A stretch of DNA of 16,785 nucleotides from DASZJY01 sp036260255 (lineage in GTDB: Bacteria; Actinomycetota; Acidimicrobiia; Acidimicrobiales; AC-14): positions 1 to 16,785 of the forward strand of contig DATAAF010000008.1 of the NCBI GenBank assembly GCA_036260255.1, written 5' to 3'. Made by a program: the position numbers and the translations under genes. The notes below the pieces were generated by a model, which saw only the letters and a list, made by a program, of their open reading frames with translations, searched no databases and had not been told where the DNA came from. Numbering within the stretch: the stretch's first letter is position 1; each line of letters opens with the position of its first letter. This document shows, in pieces, positions 5,091-11,777 of this stretch.

Positions 5091-7835
5091 GTGACCGACG
5101 TCCCCACCGCCGACGCCGCCCTCCGAGCCGACATCCGGCTGCTGGGGACGCTCTTGGGCGAGTCGTTGGTGCGGCACGAGGGCCGGGAGCTCCTCGAGGT
5201 CGTCGAGCGAGTCCGGACCCTCACCAAGGCGGCCCGCAACGCCGAGCCGGGCGCGGGCGAGGAGCTCGACCGGGTGCTCTCCGACGTCGACCTGCCCACC
5301 GCCACGTGCCTCGTTCAGGCGTTCTCCGCCTACTTCCACCTCGCCAACATCGCCGAGCAGGTCCACCGTCGCGACGAGCTGGCGCTGCGGTCGAAAGGCT
5401 CGCTCGAGGCGGCGGTGGACGCGGTGGAGCGGGCGGGCTTCAGCCGGGAGGAGCTGGAGGAGTTCGTGCGCCACCTGGAGGTGCGCCCGGTGCTCACCGC
5501 CCACCCCACCGAGGCGGTCCGGCGGTCGATCCAGACCAAGCGGGGCGACATCGCCGAGCTGCTCGAGCAGCGCTGCAGCCCCCGGTCGTCCAAGAGCCAC
5601 AGCCAGAGAGCCGAGCGGCGGATCGCCGAGCTCATCGACCTCATCTGGCAGACCGACGAGCTGCGCCAGGAGCGTCTCGAGCCCCTTGACGAGGCCCAGT
5701 CGGCCCTCTTCTACCTCGACGAGCTGCTGCGGGTTGTGCTCCCCGACCTGCTCGACGACCTTGCCCACCAGATCGGCCGCCTGGGCGTCGACCTGCCACC
5801 TCGGGCTCGCCCCCTCCACTTCGGGACGTGGGTCGGTGGCGACCGCGACGGCAACCCGGCGGTCACGCCCGAGGTGACCGTCGAGGTGCTCCGCCTGCAG
5901 CGGGAGCGCGCCCTGGGGCACCTGTTGGACGCGGTGGAGGGGCTCATCCGCGATCTCAGCTCGTCCACCCGGCGGGTGCCGGTGTCGACCGAGCTGGAGA
6001 AGAGCCTGGACGAGGACCGCCAGTTCCTTCCCGAGGTGCACGCGCGCTACGGCCGCCTCAACGCCGAGGAGCCGTACCGGCTCAAGTGCTCGTACATCCG
6101 CCAGCGGCTGCTGAACACGCGGGCCCGGATGGGGGCGCGGGCCAAGCACCGCCCGGGCGAGGACTACGCCACCGTCGACGACCTGCTCGACGACCTCGAG
6201 GTGATGCGGGCGTCACTGGTGGAGCACGGCGGTGAGGTCGTCGCCCGCGGCCCCCTCGACCGCGCCCTGCGCCTGGCCGCCGCCGCCGGCTTCGCCCTGG
6301 CGACGATGGACATCCGCGAGCACGCCGAGCGCCACCATGTGGCGCTGGCCGCCCTGGTCGACCGCCTCGGCACCCTCGACCGGCCGTACCGCGAGCTCTC
6401 CCGGGAGGAGCGCCAGGCCCTCCTCTCCTCCGAGCTGGACGGGCCTCGGCCGCTGGCGTCGCCCGCCGCCCAGCTGCCCGAGGAGGCGGGCGAGGTGCTG
6501 CGCCTCTTCCGGGTGGTGCGGGAGGCGCTGGACGCCTTCGGCCCCGAGGTGATCGAGAGCTACATCGTCTCGATGACACGCGGCCCCGACGACGTGCTGG
6601 CGGCGGCCGTGCTGGCCCGCGACGCCGGGCTGGTCGACCTGAGCGCGGGCGTGGCCCGGATCGGATTCGTCCCCCTCCTCGAGACGGTCACCGAGCTGCG
6701 CTCGGCGGGCGACTTCCTCGACCAGCTCCTCGGCGACCCCGGCTACCGCCGTCTGGTCCGCTGCCGGGGCGACCTGCAGGAGGTGATGCTCGGCTACTCG
6801 GACTCCAGCAAGGACGCCGGCATCACCACGTCGGTGTGGGAGATCCACCGGGCCCAGCGCGAGCTGCGCGACTCGGCGGCGCGCCACGAGGTGCGACTGC
6901 GGCTGTTCCACGGCCGGGGCGGCACGGTGGGCCGCGGCGGCGGTCCCACCGGTGAGGCGATCCTGGCCCAGCCGTACGGCGCCCTGTCCGGCGCCATCAA
7001 GATCACCGAGCAGGGCGAGGTCGTCTCCGACAAGTACGGCGTCCCCGCGCTGGCTTACCGCAACCTCGAGCTCACGATGGCCGCGGTCGTCGAGGCCACC
7101 CTCCTCCACCGCCAGTCCCGCCAGCCCCTCGACCTCATCGCCCGGTGGGACGAGGTCATGGTCGACGTGTCCGAGGCCTCCCACCGGGCCTACCGCGCCC
7201 TCGTGGACGACGACGGGCTGGTCACGTACTTCCGGTCGTCCACGCCCGTCGAGGAGCTGGCGGCCCTCAACATGGGCTCGCGTCCGCTGCGACGGCCCGG
7301 CGCCGACCGTCCCGACACGTTGGACGACCTCCGTGCCATCCCGTGGGTCTTCGGGTGGACCCAGTCCCGACAGATCCTGCCCGGCTGGTTCGGCGTCGGC
7401 ACCGGGCTCGAGGAGGCCAGGGCGGCCGGCCACGCGGGCCGGCTGGCCGAGATGTTCGAGCAGTGGCGCTTCTTCCAGACGTTCGTGTCCAACGTGGAGA
7501 TGGTGCTGGCCAAGACCGACCTCGACATCGCCCGGCGGTACGTGGAGCGCCTCGTCGACCCGTCGCTGCACTACCTCTTCGACGCCGTCTGCGACGAGTA
7601 CCGCCGCAGCGTCGACCAGGTGCTGGCCCTCACCGGCGAGAACGAGCTGCTCGACCGGTACCCGTCCCTCCAGCGCACCCTCCAGGTCCGTGACGCCTAC
7701 CTCGACCCCATCAACTACCTACAGGTTTCGCTCCTGGGCCGGGTGCGGGAGACGAAGGATCCCGACCCCGAGATGTGGCGGGCGCTGCTCCTGAGCGTGA
7801 ACGGCATCGCCAACGGGATGCGCAACACCGGCTAG
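5091..7835 (+). CDS. ppc: Phosphoenolpyruvate carboxylase
   Basis: A 914-residue PEP carboxylase, full length for the bacterial family. It carboxylates phosphoenolpyruvate with bicarbonate to oxaloacetate, replenishing the TCA cycle. Visible signatures: VLTAHPTEAVRR with catalytic H138, GGDRDGNP (249-256), GYSDSSKDAG (568-577), the glycine-rich FHGRGGTVGRGGGPT (606-620), NMGSRP (728-732), the FGWTQSR.ILPGW stretch (754-766) and the conserved C-terminal NGIANGMRNTG ending exactly at the stop. I chose the GTG at 5091 (TDVPTADAALRADIRLLG), which gives a family-like N-terminus; another GTG at 5046 adds 15 residues that look unconserved. Neither has a good ribosome-binding site; GGGGAG at 5068-5073 is rather far. 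It diverges from the aldehyde dehydrogenase with only about 65 bases between, so the two may share control. No frameshift or lost motif is seen. Confidence 0.96.
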   Translation: MTDVPTADAALRADIRLLGTLLGESLVRHEGRELLEVVERVRTLTKAARNAEPGAGEELDRVLSDVDLPTATCLVQAFSAYFHLANIAEQVHRRDELALRSKGSLEAAVDAVERAGFSREELEEFVRHLEVRPVLTAHPTEAVRRSIQTKRGDIAELLEQRCSPRSSKSHSQRAERRIAELIDLIWQTDELRQERLEPLDEAQSALFYLDELLRVVLPDLLDDLAHQIGRLGVDLPPRARPLHFGTWVGGDRDGNPAVTPEVTVEVLRLQRERALGHLLDAVEGLIRDLSSSTRRVPVSTELEKSLDEDRQFLPEVHARYGRLNAEEPYRLKCSYIRQRLLNTRARMGARAKHRPGEDYATVDDLLDDLEVMRASLVEHGGEVVARGPLDRALRLAAAAGFALATMDIREHAERHHVALAALVDRLGTLDRPYRELSREERQALLSSELDGPRPLASPAAQLPEEAGEVLRLFRVVREALDAFGPEVIESYIVSMTRGPDDVLAAAVLARDAGLVDLSAGVARIGFVPLLETVTELRSAGDFLDQLLGDPGYRRLVRCRGDLQEVMLGYSDSSKDAGITTSVWEIHRAQRELRDSAARHEVRLRLFHGRGGTVGRGGGPTGEAILAQPYGALSGAIKITEQGEVVSDKYGVPALAYRNLELTMAAVVEATLLHRQSRQPLDLIARWDEVMVDVSEASHRAYRALVDDDGLVTYFRSSTPVEELAALNMGSRPLRRPGADRPDTLDDLRAIPWVFGWTQSRQILPGWFGVGTGLEEARAAGHAGRLAEMFEQWRFFQTFVSNVEMVLAKTDLDIARRYVERLVDPSLHYLFDAVCDEYRRSVDQVLALTGENELLDRYPSLQRTLQVRDAYLDPINYLQVSLLGRVRETKDPDPEMWRALLLSVNGIANGMRNTG

Positions 7836-7881
7836 CGCCGCGACCAGGCCGTCCGGGCAGAGCGTGGGCCACAATGACGCC

Positions 7882-8265
7882 ATGGCTGTTCCTGCGCCCG
7901 GTCCGACCGTCCCTATGGGGGAGGTGGAGGCCGACGAGCTCGTCGAACCCGAGCACGACGACCGGATCCGGTGCACGCAGTGCCGGGCGGTGGTGACGAG
8001 GGGCACCCTGGCGGTCGAGCGGGACGGCGCCCACGAGCACACGTTCCGCAACCCGGCCGGCTACTCCTGGACGATCCGGTGCTTCCGTGACGCCGGCGGG
8101 TGCACCTCGGCCGGCGCTCTCACGGCCGAGGCGTCGTGGTTCGCGGGCTACCAGTGGCGTTACGCCGTGTGCGCCACCTGCGGCCGCCACCTGGGATGGT
8201 GGTTCGTCGGCTCGGGACCGTCGTTCGTCGCCCTGATCGCCCGCCGCGTCACCCAGGGCGGCTGA
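7882..8265 (+). CDS. CULT-domain (cereblon-type) protein
   Basis: A 127-residue protein that is nearly all one CULT domain, the fold forming the thalidomide-binding part of human cereblon and known as small stand-alone bacterial proteins. Zinc ligands are C31/C34 (CTQC) and C97/C100 (CATC). The aromatic cage is W86, W92, W106 and F108, with spacings of 6, 14 and 2 residues, identical to W380, W386, W400 and F402 in human cereblon; the last is Tyr in the Magnetospirillum protein. Such proteins bind cyclic imides and uracil-like ligands in vitro; their cellular role is unknown, with recognition of cyclic-imide protein damage a published idea. The ATG at 7882 is preceded by CACAAT at 7870-7875, which suits a leaderless start; GTG at 7864 is an alternative. 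It follows ppc by about 45 bases and converges on the DUF3309 gene. No Lon domain is attached. Confidence 0.88.
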   Translation: MAVPAPGPTVPMGEVEADELVEPEHDDRIRCTQCRAVVTRGTLAVERDGAHEHTFRNPAGYSWTIRCFRDAGGCTSAGALTAEASWFAGYQWRYAVCATCGRHLGWWFVGSGPSFVALIARRVTQGG

Positions 8266-8281
8266 CCCGACCGCGGGCCGG

Positions 8282-8440
8282 TCAGACGCCGATGGCGCCG
8301 GTCAGCAGGAGGATCAGCAGGATGATGAGGAGGATCCCGCCGAGGCCGATCCCCGGGCCCCGGTAGACGCCTCCCCGGTAGCCCGCGCCGCCGCCGACGG
8401 CGAGCACGATCAGGATGATGAGGAGGATCAGAAGTAGCAT
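8282..8440 (-). CDS. DUF3309-like small membrane protein
   Basis: A 52-residue, very hydrophobic peptide. It has a first membrane segment at 1-15 (MLLLILLIILIVLAV), a glycine-rich linker with Tyr and Arg (16-35) and a second segment at 36-48, ending TGAIGV. This two-helix hairpin with a Gly/Tyr/Arg loop matches the short DUF3309 family, whose function is unknown. The ATG at 8440 has GGTGAGAA about ten bases upstream, which supports translation. It stands alone on the minus strand, converging with the CULT gene (17 bases between stops) and diverging from dtd. Longer readings of this frame toward 8764 extend into dtd and are not credible. Confidence 0.75.
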   Translation of the reverse strand: MLLLILLIILIVLAVGGGAGYRGGVYRGPGIGLGGILLIILLILLLTGAIGV

Positions 8441-8659
8441 GTTGGCGTTCTCACCGCTGCCTGCGGTCGTGAAACGCTCGGGCCATGACGGCGGTTGAAT
8501 CCTGCGCCGAGAGGCGGCGGGCGTCCTCGACGACGAGGGGCCGCGAGACGCACGGCGAACCACGTCGTCGTCCGGACACAGCGCCCGAACGGCCCGCGAC
8601 GGCACGGCGCTCCGTGAAGCAGTCGGTGACGAGGAACGGCGGCGTGCTGGAATGCCGGC

Positions 8660-9097
8660 GTGCGGGCGGTCGTGCAGCGGGTCAGCCGGGCCTGCGTCAG
8701 GGTGGGGGACGAGACGGTGGGCGAGACCGGTCTGGGGCTGTGCGCGCTGGTCGGTGTCACCCATGCCGACGGCCCCGCCGAGGCGGCGCGGATGGCGGCC
8801 AAGCTGGCGAACCTGCGGCTGTTCGACGACCCCGCCGGGGTGATGAACCGGTCGGTGCTCGAAGCGGGTGGCGGCGTGCTCGTCGTGAGCCAGTTCACGC
8901 TCTACGGCGACACGAGCCGCGGCCGCCGCCCGTCCTGGTCAGGTGCCGCTCCCGGGGGCCACGCCGAGCCGCTGGTGGAGGCGGTCGTCGCCGGGCTGCG
9001 GAGCCACGGCCTGCACGTCGCCGCCGGCCGGTTCGGGGCCCACATGGAGGTGGAGCTGGTGAACGACGGGCCGGTCACCGTCGTGGTGGAGGTATGA
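8660..9097 (+). CDS. dtd: D-aminoacyl-tRNA deacylase
   Basis: A 145-residue protein, the usual length for bacterial DTD, which removes D-amino acids (and misattached glycine) from tRNA in the cytosol as a homodimer. The start MRAVVQRVSRA is the typical family N-terminus and fixes the GTG at 8660. The catalytic loop SQFTLYGD (77-84, with T80) and the cross-subunit Gly-cisPro motif NDGPVT (135-140) are intact. The segment usually reading GPVAEPL here reads GGHAEPL (99-105), a mild change near the active-site rim. No Shine-Dalgarno precedes the GTG; TGGAAT at 8648-8653, six bases before it, could be the -10 box of a leaderless transcript. The gap back to the DUF3309 start (8441-8659) holds nothing else I can recognise. 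Confidence 0.93.
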   Translation: MRAVVQRVSRACVRVGDETVGETGLGLCALVGVTHADGPAEAARMAAKLANLRLFDDPAGVMNRSVLEAGGGVLVVSQFTLYGDTSRGRRPSWSGAAPGGHAEPLVEAVVAGLRSHGLHVAAGRFGAHMEVELVNDGPVTVVVEV

Positions 9098-9114
9098 GGG
9101 GCGTCTCGGGACGG

Positions 9115-10083
9115 TCAGGCCCGGGGCTCGCCGAACCAGCTGGCCCGGCGGGTGAAGAGGTACCGGTCGGTGAGGTGGTTGAGCGTCCGCCGGGCGACGC
9201 TGAACCGGTCGGCGACCTCCACCACCACTGACGTCGTCCCGGCGGCCCCGGCAGAAGGCCATCTTCGGGCACCGGATGCCAGCCGGTACCACCGGGGCCC
9301 CAGCTGCTCGAGAAGGCCGACGGCGCCGGTCGGAGCCGAGCCGAGGAGCGGCCCCTCCCGCTCGTCGACGTCGAGCCCGCTCATCCGCGCCAGGCGCCCC
9401 CTCTCGAGGAGCCCGAGGCCGTGGCGCTCGGTGTGGTCCGGGAACACTCCGGTCAGGAGCAGGGCGAGATCGCCCAGGCGCCGGTAGACACCCGGCCGTT
9501 GCTCGTCGGGCACGACTTCGAGCAGCGATGCCAGCCGCACGGGGTCGAGCTCGTTGAACCGGCGCCGCCGCCACCCTCGCCGCGTGGCGACCCAGGTGGC
9601 CCCGCTGGCGACGCGGGTGTACGACGCCAGCAGTTCCGTCAGGAACAGGCGACGGTGGGGAGCGGCCAGGAAGTCCCGAAGGTCGCCGGCGCTCAGGAGG
9701 GGCAGGCGCTGGCGGACCCCGATCCACTCGTCGACGTGGCGCGCGCTTCGCAGCTCGCTCCAGCCACGGTGGACGATCACCGCGAACGTCAGGAACGGCG
9801 ACGTCGCCACCAGGGTGTCGTCGTCCGGCCGGCCGAACATGGCGTCGAATGTGGCGGGGTGGGTCAGCACGTGGGCGAGGGCCGCCGGGTCTCTCCGCAC
9901 CGCGGACTCGGCGACGCCGGCGCGCCGGGCGAGGGGACCGAGGAAGTCCCGGTCCCGCTCGCTCAGGTGCTCGAACCAGCCGTGCCCGGTCCCAAGCTCG
10001 CTCTGCACGCCGCGCGTCACCAACGACCGCAGGCGACGCTCGATTCCAGTCGACGGCCCACCCCTCGACAGGCAAGTGAGCAC
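9115..10083 (-). CDS. Unrecognised protein divergent from arsR
   Basis: I do not recognise this 322-residue protein (from GTG 10083). It is cytosolic-looking: no signal peptide or membrane span, rich in Arg, Leu and Asp. A helical N-terminal part with WFEHLSERDRDFLGPLA and RDPAALAHVLTHPATFDAMFG leads to LASYTRVASGATWV and then RRGWRRRRFNELDPVRLASLLEVV, RPGVYRRLGDLALLLTGVFPDHT, and LGPRWYRLASGARRW. The tail has RFSVARRTLNHLTDRYLF, helical and basic. I remember similar sequences only as conserved hypothetical actinobacterial proteins. The start is uncertain: GTG 10083 lies inside the arsR operator palindrome and has no ribosome-binding site, while TTG 10023, GTG 10020 and GTG 10008 are alternatives. 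Divergence from arsR suggests shared control by that repressor. It converges with dtd, with 17 bases between the genes. Confidence 0.7.
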   Translation of the reverse strand: MLTCLSRGGPSTGIERRLRSLVTRGVQSELGTGHGWFEHLSERDRDFLGPLARRAGVAESAVRRDPAALAHVLTHPATFDAMFGRPDDDTLVATSPFLTFAVIVHRGWSELRSARHVDEWIGVRQRLPLLSAGDLRDFLAAPHRRLFLTELLASYTRVASGATWVATRRGWRRRRFNELDPVRLASLLEVVPDEQRPGVYRRLGDLALLLTGVFPDHTERHGLGLLERGRLARMSGLDVDEREGPLLGSAPTGAVGLLEQLGPRWYRLASGARRWPSAGAAGTTSVVVEVADRFSVARRTLNHLTDRYLFTRRASWFGEPRA

Positions 10084-10094
10084 TTGCCTATACT
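10065..10094 (+). promoter_or_regulatory. arsR-VOC promoter (TCGACA - 18 bp - TATACT), leaderless
   Basis: TCGACA (10065-10070) matches the -35 consensus at five of six positions, and TATACT (10089-10094) is a near-perfect -10, separated by 18 bases. The arsR GTG at 10103 begins eight bases after the -10, so the message probably starts at or next to the start codon. No Shine-Dalgarno is present, consistent with leaderless translation. Confidence 0.8.
10070..10089. promoter_or_regulatory. Probable ArsR operator palindrome
   Basis: A perfect inverted repeat with nine-base arms (AGGCAAGTG and CACTTGCCT) around a central AG. It fills the whole spacer between the -35 and -10 boxes of the arsR promoter and covers the candidate GTG start (10081-10083) of the divergent gene. 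Size, symmetry and place are what is expected of a dimeric winged-helix repressor site controlling its own operon. Binding by the adjacent repressor is inferred. Confidence 0.8.
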
Positions 10095-10102
10095 GTGGAC
10101 CA

Positions 10103-10375
10103 GTGGGTGACGTGTTCAAGGCGCTCGCCGACCCCACCCGGAGGGCGATCCTCGACGAGCTCGTCGAAAGGAGCGGCCAGACGTTGTTCGAGATCTGCAC
10201 CCGCCTGACGATGAAGCACGGTCTGAGCTCGTCGCGGCAGGCGATCTCCCAGCACCTCGACGTGCTCGAGGAGGCCGGGCTGGTGAACACCAGGCGGGAG
10301 GGCCGCTACAAGTTCCACGACGTCGACACCACGCCACTCCGGACCATCGTCGAACGCTGGCCGATCGAGCAGTGA
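10103..10375 (+). CDS. ArsR-family winged-helix transcriptional regulator
   Basis: A 90-residue repressor of the ArsR/SmtB superfamily. VFKALADPTRRAILDEL (4-20) is the classic first helix pair, and SSSRQAISQHLDVLEEAGLV (42-61) is the recognition helix, followed by the wing TRREGRYKFHDV. It lacks the paired cysteines and histidines of metal-sensing members (one Cys, C32), so it is likely to sense something other than metals, like the many ArsR proteins paired with VOC or activator-of-Hsp90-like proteins. The GTG start at 10103 fits the leaderless promoter; readings extending upstream to 9554 overlap the opposite-strand gene and are rejected. It overlaps or nearly abuts the VOC gene, forming an operon, and probably represses itself through the palindrome at 10070-10089. 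Confidence 0.9.
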   Translation: MGDVFKALADPTRRAILDELVERSGQTLFEICTRLTMKHGLSSSRQAISQHLDVLEEAGLVNTRREGRYKFHDVDTTPLRTIVERWPIEQ

Positions 10376-10383
10376 GGGTTGCC

Positions 10384-10773
10384 ATGCCGAGGATCAACAT
10401 CACGAGCGTGTACGTGGACGACCAGGACAAGGCGCTGCGCTTCTACACCGAGGTGCTCGGGTTCGCGAAGAAGACGGAGGTCCCCGTGGGGGACGCCCGC
10501 TGGCTGACGGTCGTGTCGCCGGACGACCCTGACGGCCCCGAGCTCCTCCTCGAGCCCGACGGCCACCCGGCGGTGGGCCCGTTCAAGCAGGCGCTGCAGG
10601 CCGACGGGATCCCCTTCACGTCGTTCGCGGTCGACGACGCCAACGCCGAGTTCGAGCGCCTCCGGGCCCAGGGCGTGCGGTTCGTCCAGGAGCCCGTGGA
10701 CCTCGGACCGGTGACCACCGCGGTGCTCGACGACACCTGCGGCAACCTCATCCAGATCGCCAGCGAGCACTAG
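10384..10773 (+). CDS. VOC-superfamily (glyoxalase-fold) protein
   Basis: A 129-residue single-module protein of the vicinal oxygen chelate superfamily, which includes glyoxalase I, ring-cleaving dioxygenases and antibiotic-resistance proteins. It shows the paired beta-alpha-beta pattern: ITSVYVDDQDKALRFYTEVLGF (6-27), WLTVVSP, ELLLEPD (53-59), FTSFAVDDANAEFERLRAQGVRF (78-100) and DDTCGNLIQI (116-125). Its substrate is unknown; metal ligands cannot be assigned with certainty, though E57 and the last strand are at typical places. The ATG at 10384 follows AGGG by five bases; a GTG at 10372 overlapping the arsR stop as GTGA is the alternative start. ArsR-VOC pairs are common in actinobacteria, so repression by the upstream regulator is likely. 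Confidence 0.9.
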   Translation: MPRINITSVYVDDQDKALRFYTEVLGFAKKTEVPVGDARWLTVVSPDDPDGPELLLEPDGHPAVGPFKQALQADGIPFTSFAVDDANAEFERLRAQGVRFVQEPVDLGPVTTAVLDDTCGNLIQIASEH

Positions 10774-10820
10774 GGGCGGCCACTAGGGCGGCGAGGTCAC
10801 GCGGCCGCCCGAGGGCGGCC
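10774..10820. repeat. GGGCGGCC / GGCCGCCC inverted-repeat cluster at convergent gene ends
   Basis: GGGCGGCC occurs at 10774-10781 and 10813-10820, and its complement GGCCGCCC at 10803-10810. The last two make a perfect eight-base stem with a GA loop inside the 3-prime end of the PLDc_N gene; the first and second could pair across the 21 bases between the convergent genes. No T-run follows on either strand. It may act as a shared transcription end for the VOC gene and the minus-strand cluster. Confidence 0.5.
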
Positions 10821-11003
10821 GAACAGCACGTAGGCGAGGGCGCCGACGGAGTGGGTCAGGGCGATGACGACCGCCCACAGCAGCTGGCTGCCGCTGCGGT
10901 ACGCGGCGTCCGGGCGGCGGAGCACGTCGACGAGCGCCCACACCCAGAAGACGGTGGCGGCGGCCACGAGGACGAGGGCGGCGATGGTGACGCTGGCTTC
11001 CAT
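10797..11003 (-). CDS. PLDc_N-domain small membrane protein
   Basis: A 68-residue protein with two membrane helices, about 6-28 (IAALVLVAAATVFWVWALVDVL, read around ALVDVLRRP) and 41-62 (LLWAVVIALTHSVGALAYVLF), ending FGRPRAAA. The pattern W.....W..V......G...Y...GR is that of the phospholipase D-nuclease N-terminal (PLDc_N) domain, here stand-alone, as in many small actinobacterial proteins. Its role is unknown; association with membrane transporters is suggested only by position. The ATG at 11003 has an excellent AGGAGGGG (11013-11020) nine bases upstream. It starts 27 bases after the ABC-2 permease stop and is probably the last gene of that operon. Confidence 0.8.
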   Translation of the reverse strand: MEASVTIAALVLVAAATVFWVWALVDVLRRPDAAYRSGSQLLWAVVIALTHSVGALAYVLFGRPRAAA

Positions 11004-11030
11004 AGGGGGTTGCCCCTCCTTCTCTTGTCG

Positions 11031-11777
11031 TCAGTGGATGTCGGAGGTCCTGGTGGAGAGCACCGCGGCGACGACGAGGGCGGCGGTCAGGCCGGCGAGC
11101 ATGGCCAGCGCGATCCAGGGGCTGCCCGCTCCGGCCGGCGGGTCGGCGAGGTGGAGCAGCCGGTCGGCGGCACCGCCCGGCAGCCAGCGGTCGAGGCCCG
11201 GGTCGCGGAGGACGACGGGGACGGCGTTCTCCACGGTGAGGACCCAGATGAGCGCACCCGCCACCGCCGCCGTCTGGTTCCTCACGAGGGCACCGATCGC
11301 CGCGCCGATGGTGGCGTAGAGCGTGGCCACCAGGGCGATGGCGCCCACGGTGGCGACCACGTCGGCGGACAGGACGTCGACGGAGACGTCCCGGCCCCCG
11401 AGGTACGAGCCGCCGGCAACAAGGCCCATCGCGCTGACCCCCAGCGCGAGCACCGCTCCTAGCGCCGCCTGCGAGCCGAGCTTGACGGCCACGAACCGCT
11501 CCCGCCGGGGGGCCACCAGGAGGGTCGGAACGACGGTCCCGTGGCGGTACTCCCCGGCGGCGGCGAGGATCCCGAGCAGGAGGGCGGCGACCACGAGGAC
11601 GTCCGCCCCTCCTCGGAGCACCTCGACGATCGTCCCCTCGTCGACCGCCGGCGCCTCGGAGGCGGTCACCGCCGGCAGGATGGCGAGGGCCGGGTAGATC
11701 ACCGCGGCGGCGGCCAGGAGGACGAGGGAGCGGGTGGTCAGCGTCTTGCGCGCCTCGGCCCGCAGCAGCGCGGTCAT
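11031..11777 (-). CDS. ABC-2 type transporter permease
   Basis: A 248-residue membrane protein with six predicted helices (about 18-37, 57-75, 103-123, 140-164, 168-190 and 220-241), the arrangement of ABC-2 permeases. A cytoplasmic N-terminus LLRAEARKTLTTR and the loop GEYRHGTVVPTLLVAPRR (75-92) after the second helix are typical of this family. It would pair with the adjacent ATPase to export an unknown substrate, possibly an antibiotic, peptide or lipid. The ATG overlaps the ATPase stop as ATGA, and GGGAG lies about seven bases upstream, so the two subunits are translationally coupled. Homodimerisation is expected because only one permease gene is present. The substrate cannot be read from the sequence. 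Confidence 0.87.
   Translation of the reverse strand: MTALLRAEARKTLTTRSLVLLAAAAVIYPALAILPAVTASEAPAVDEGTIVEVLRGGADVLVVAALLLGILAAAGEYRHGTVVPTLLVAPRRERFVAVKLGSQAALGAVLALGVSAMGLVAGGSYLGGRDVSVDVLSADVVATVGAIALVATLYATIGAAIGALVRNQTAAVAGALIWVLTVENAVPVVLRDPGLDRWLPGGAADRLLHLADPPAGAGSPWIALAMLAGLTAALVVAAVLSTRTSDIH

Noticed and set aside
3601..5094. A 497-codon open frame on the plus strand opposite the aldehyde dehydrogenase
   Set aside because: It is antisense to a complete ALDH with all catalytic residues; the translation is Gly/Val/His/Arg-rich with no domain, as expected of complementary-frame openness in high-GC DNA.
6213..7571. A 452-codon open frame on the minus strand inside ppc
   Set aside because: Low-complexity translation antisense to the conserved core of PEP carboxylase; no motif and no ribosome-binding site.
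8475..8500. GGTTGAATCC resembling a tRNA T-arm
   Set aside because: It lacks one base of the seven-base T-loop, and no acceptor, D-arm or anticodon stem can be drawn around it.
8485..9231. A plus-strand frame starting upstream of dtd and running through it in another phase
   Set aside because: Its latter two thirds overlap the well-supported dtd frame, and the translation is Arg/Gly-rich and featureless. The part before 8660 is too short and unsupported to call alone.
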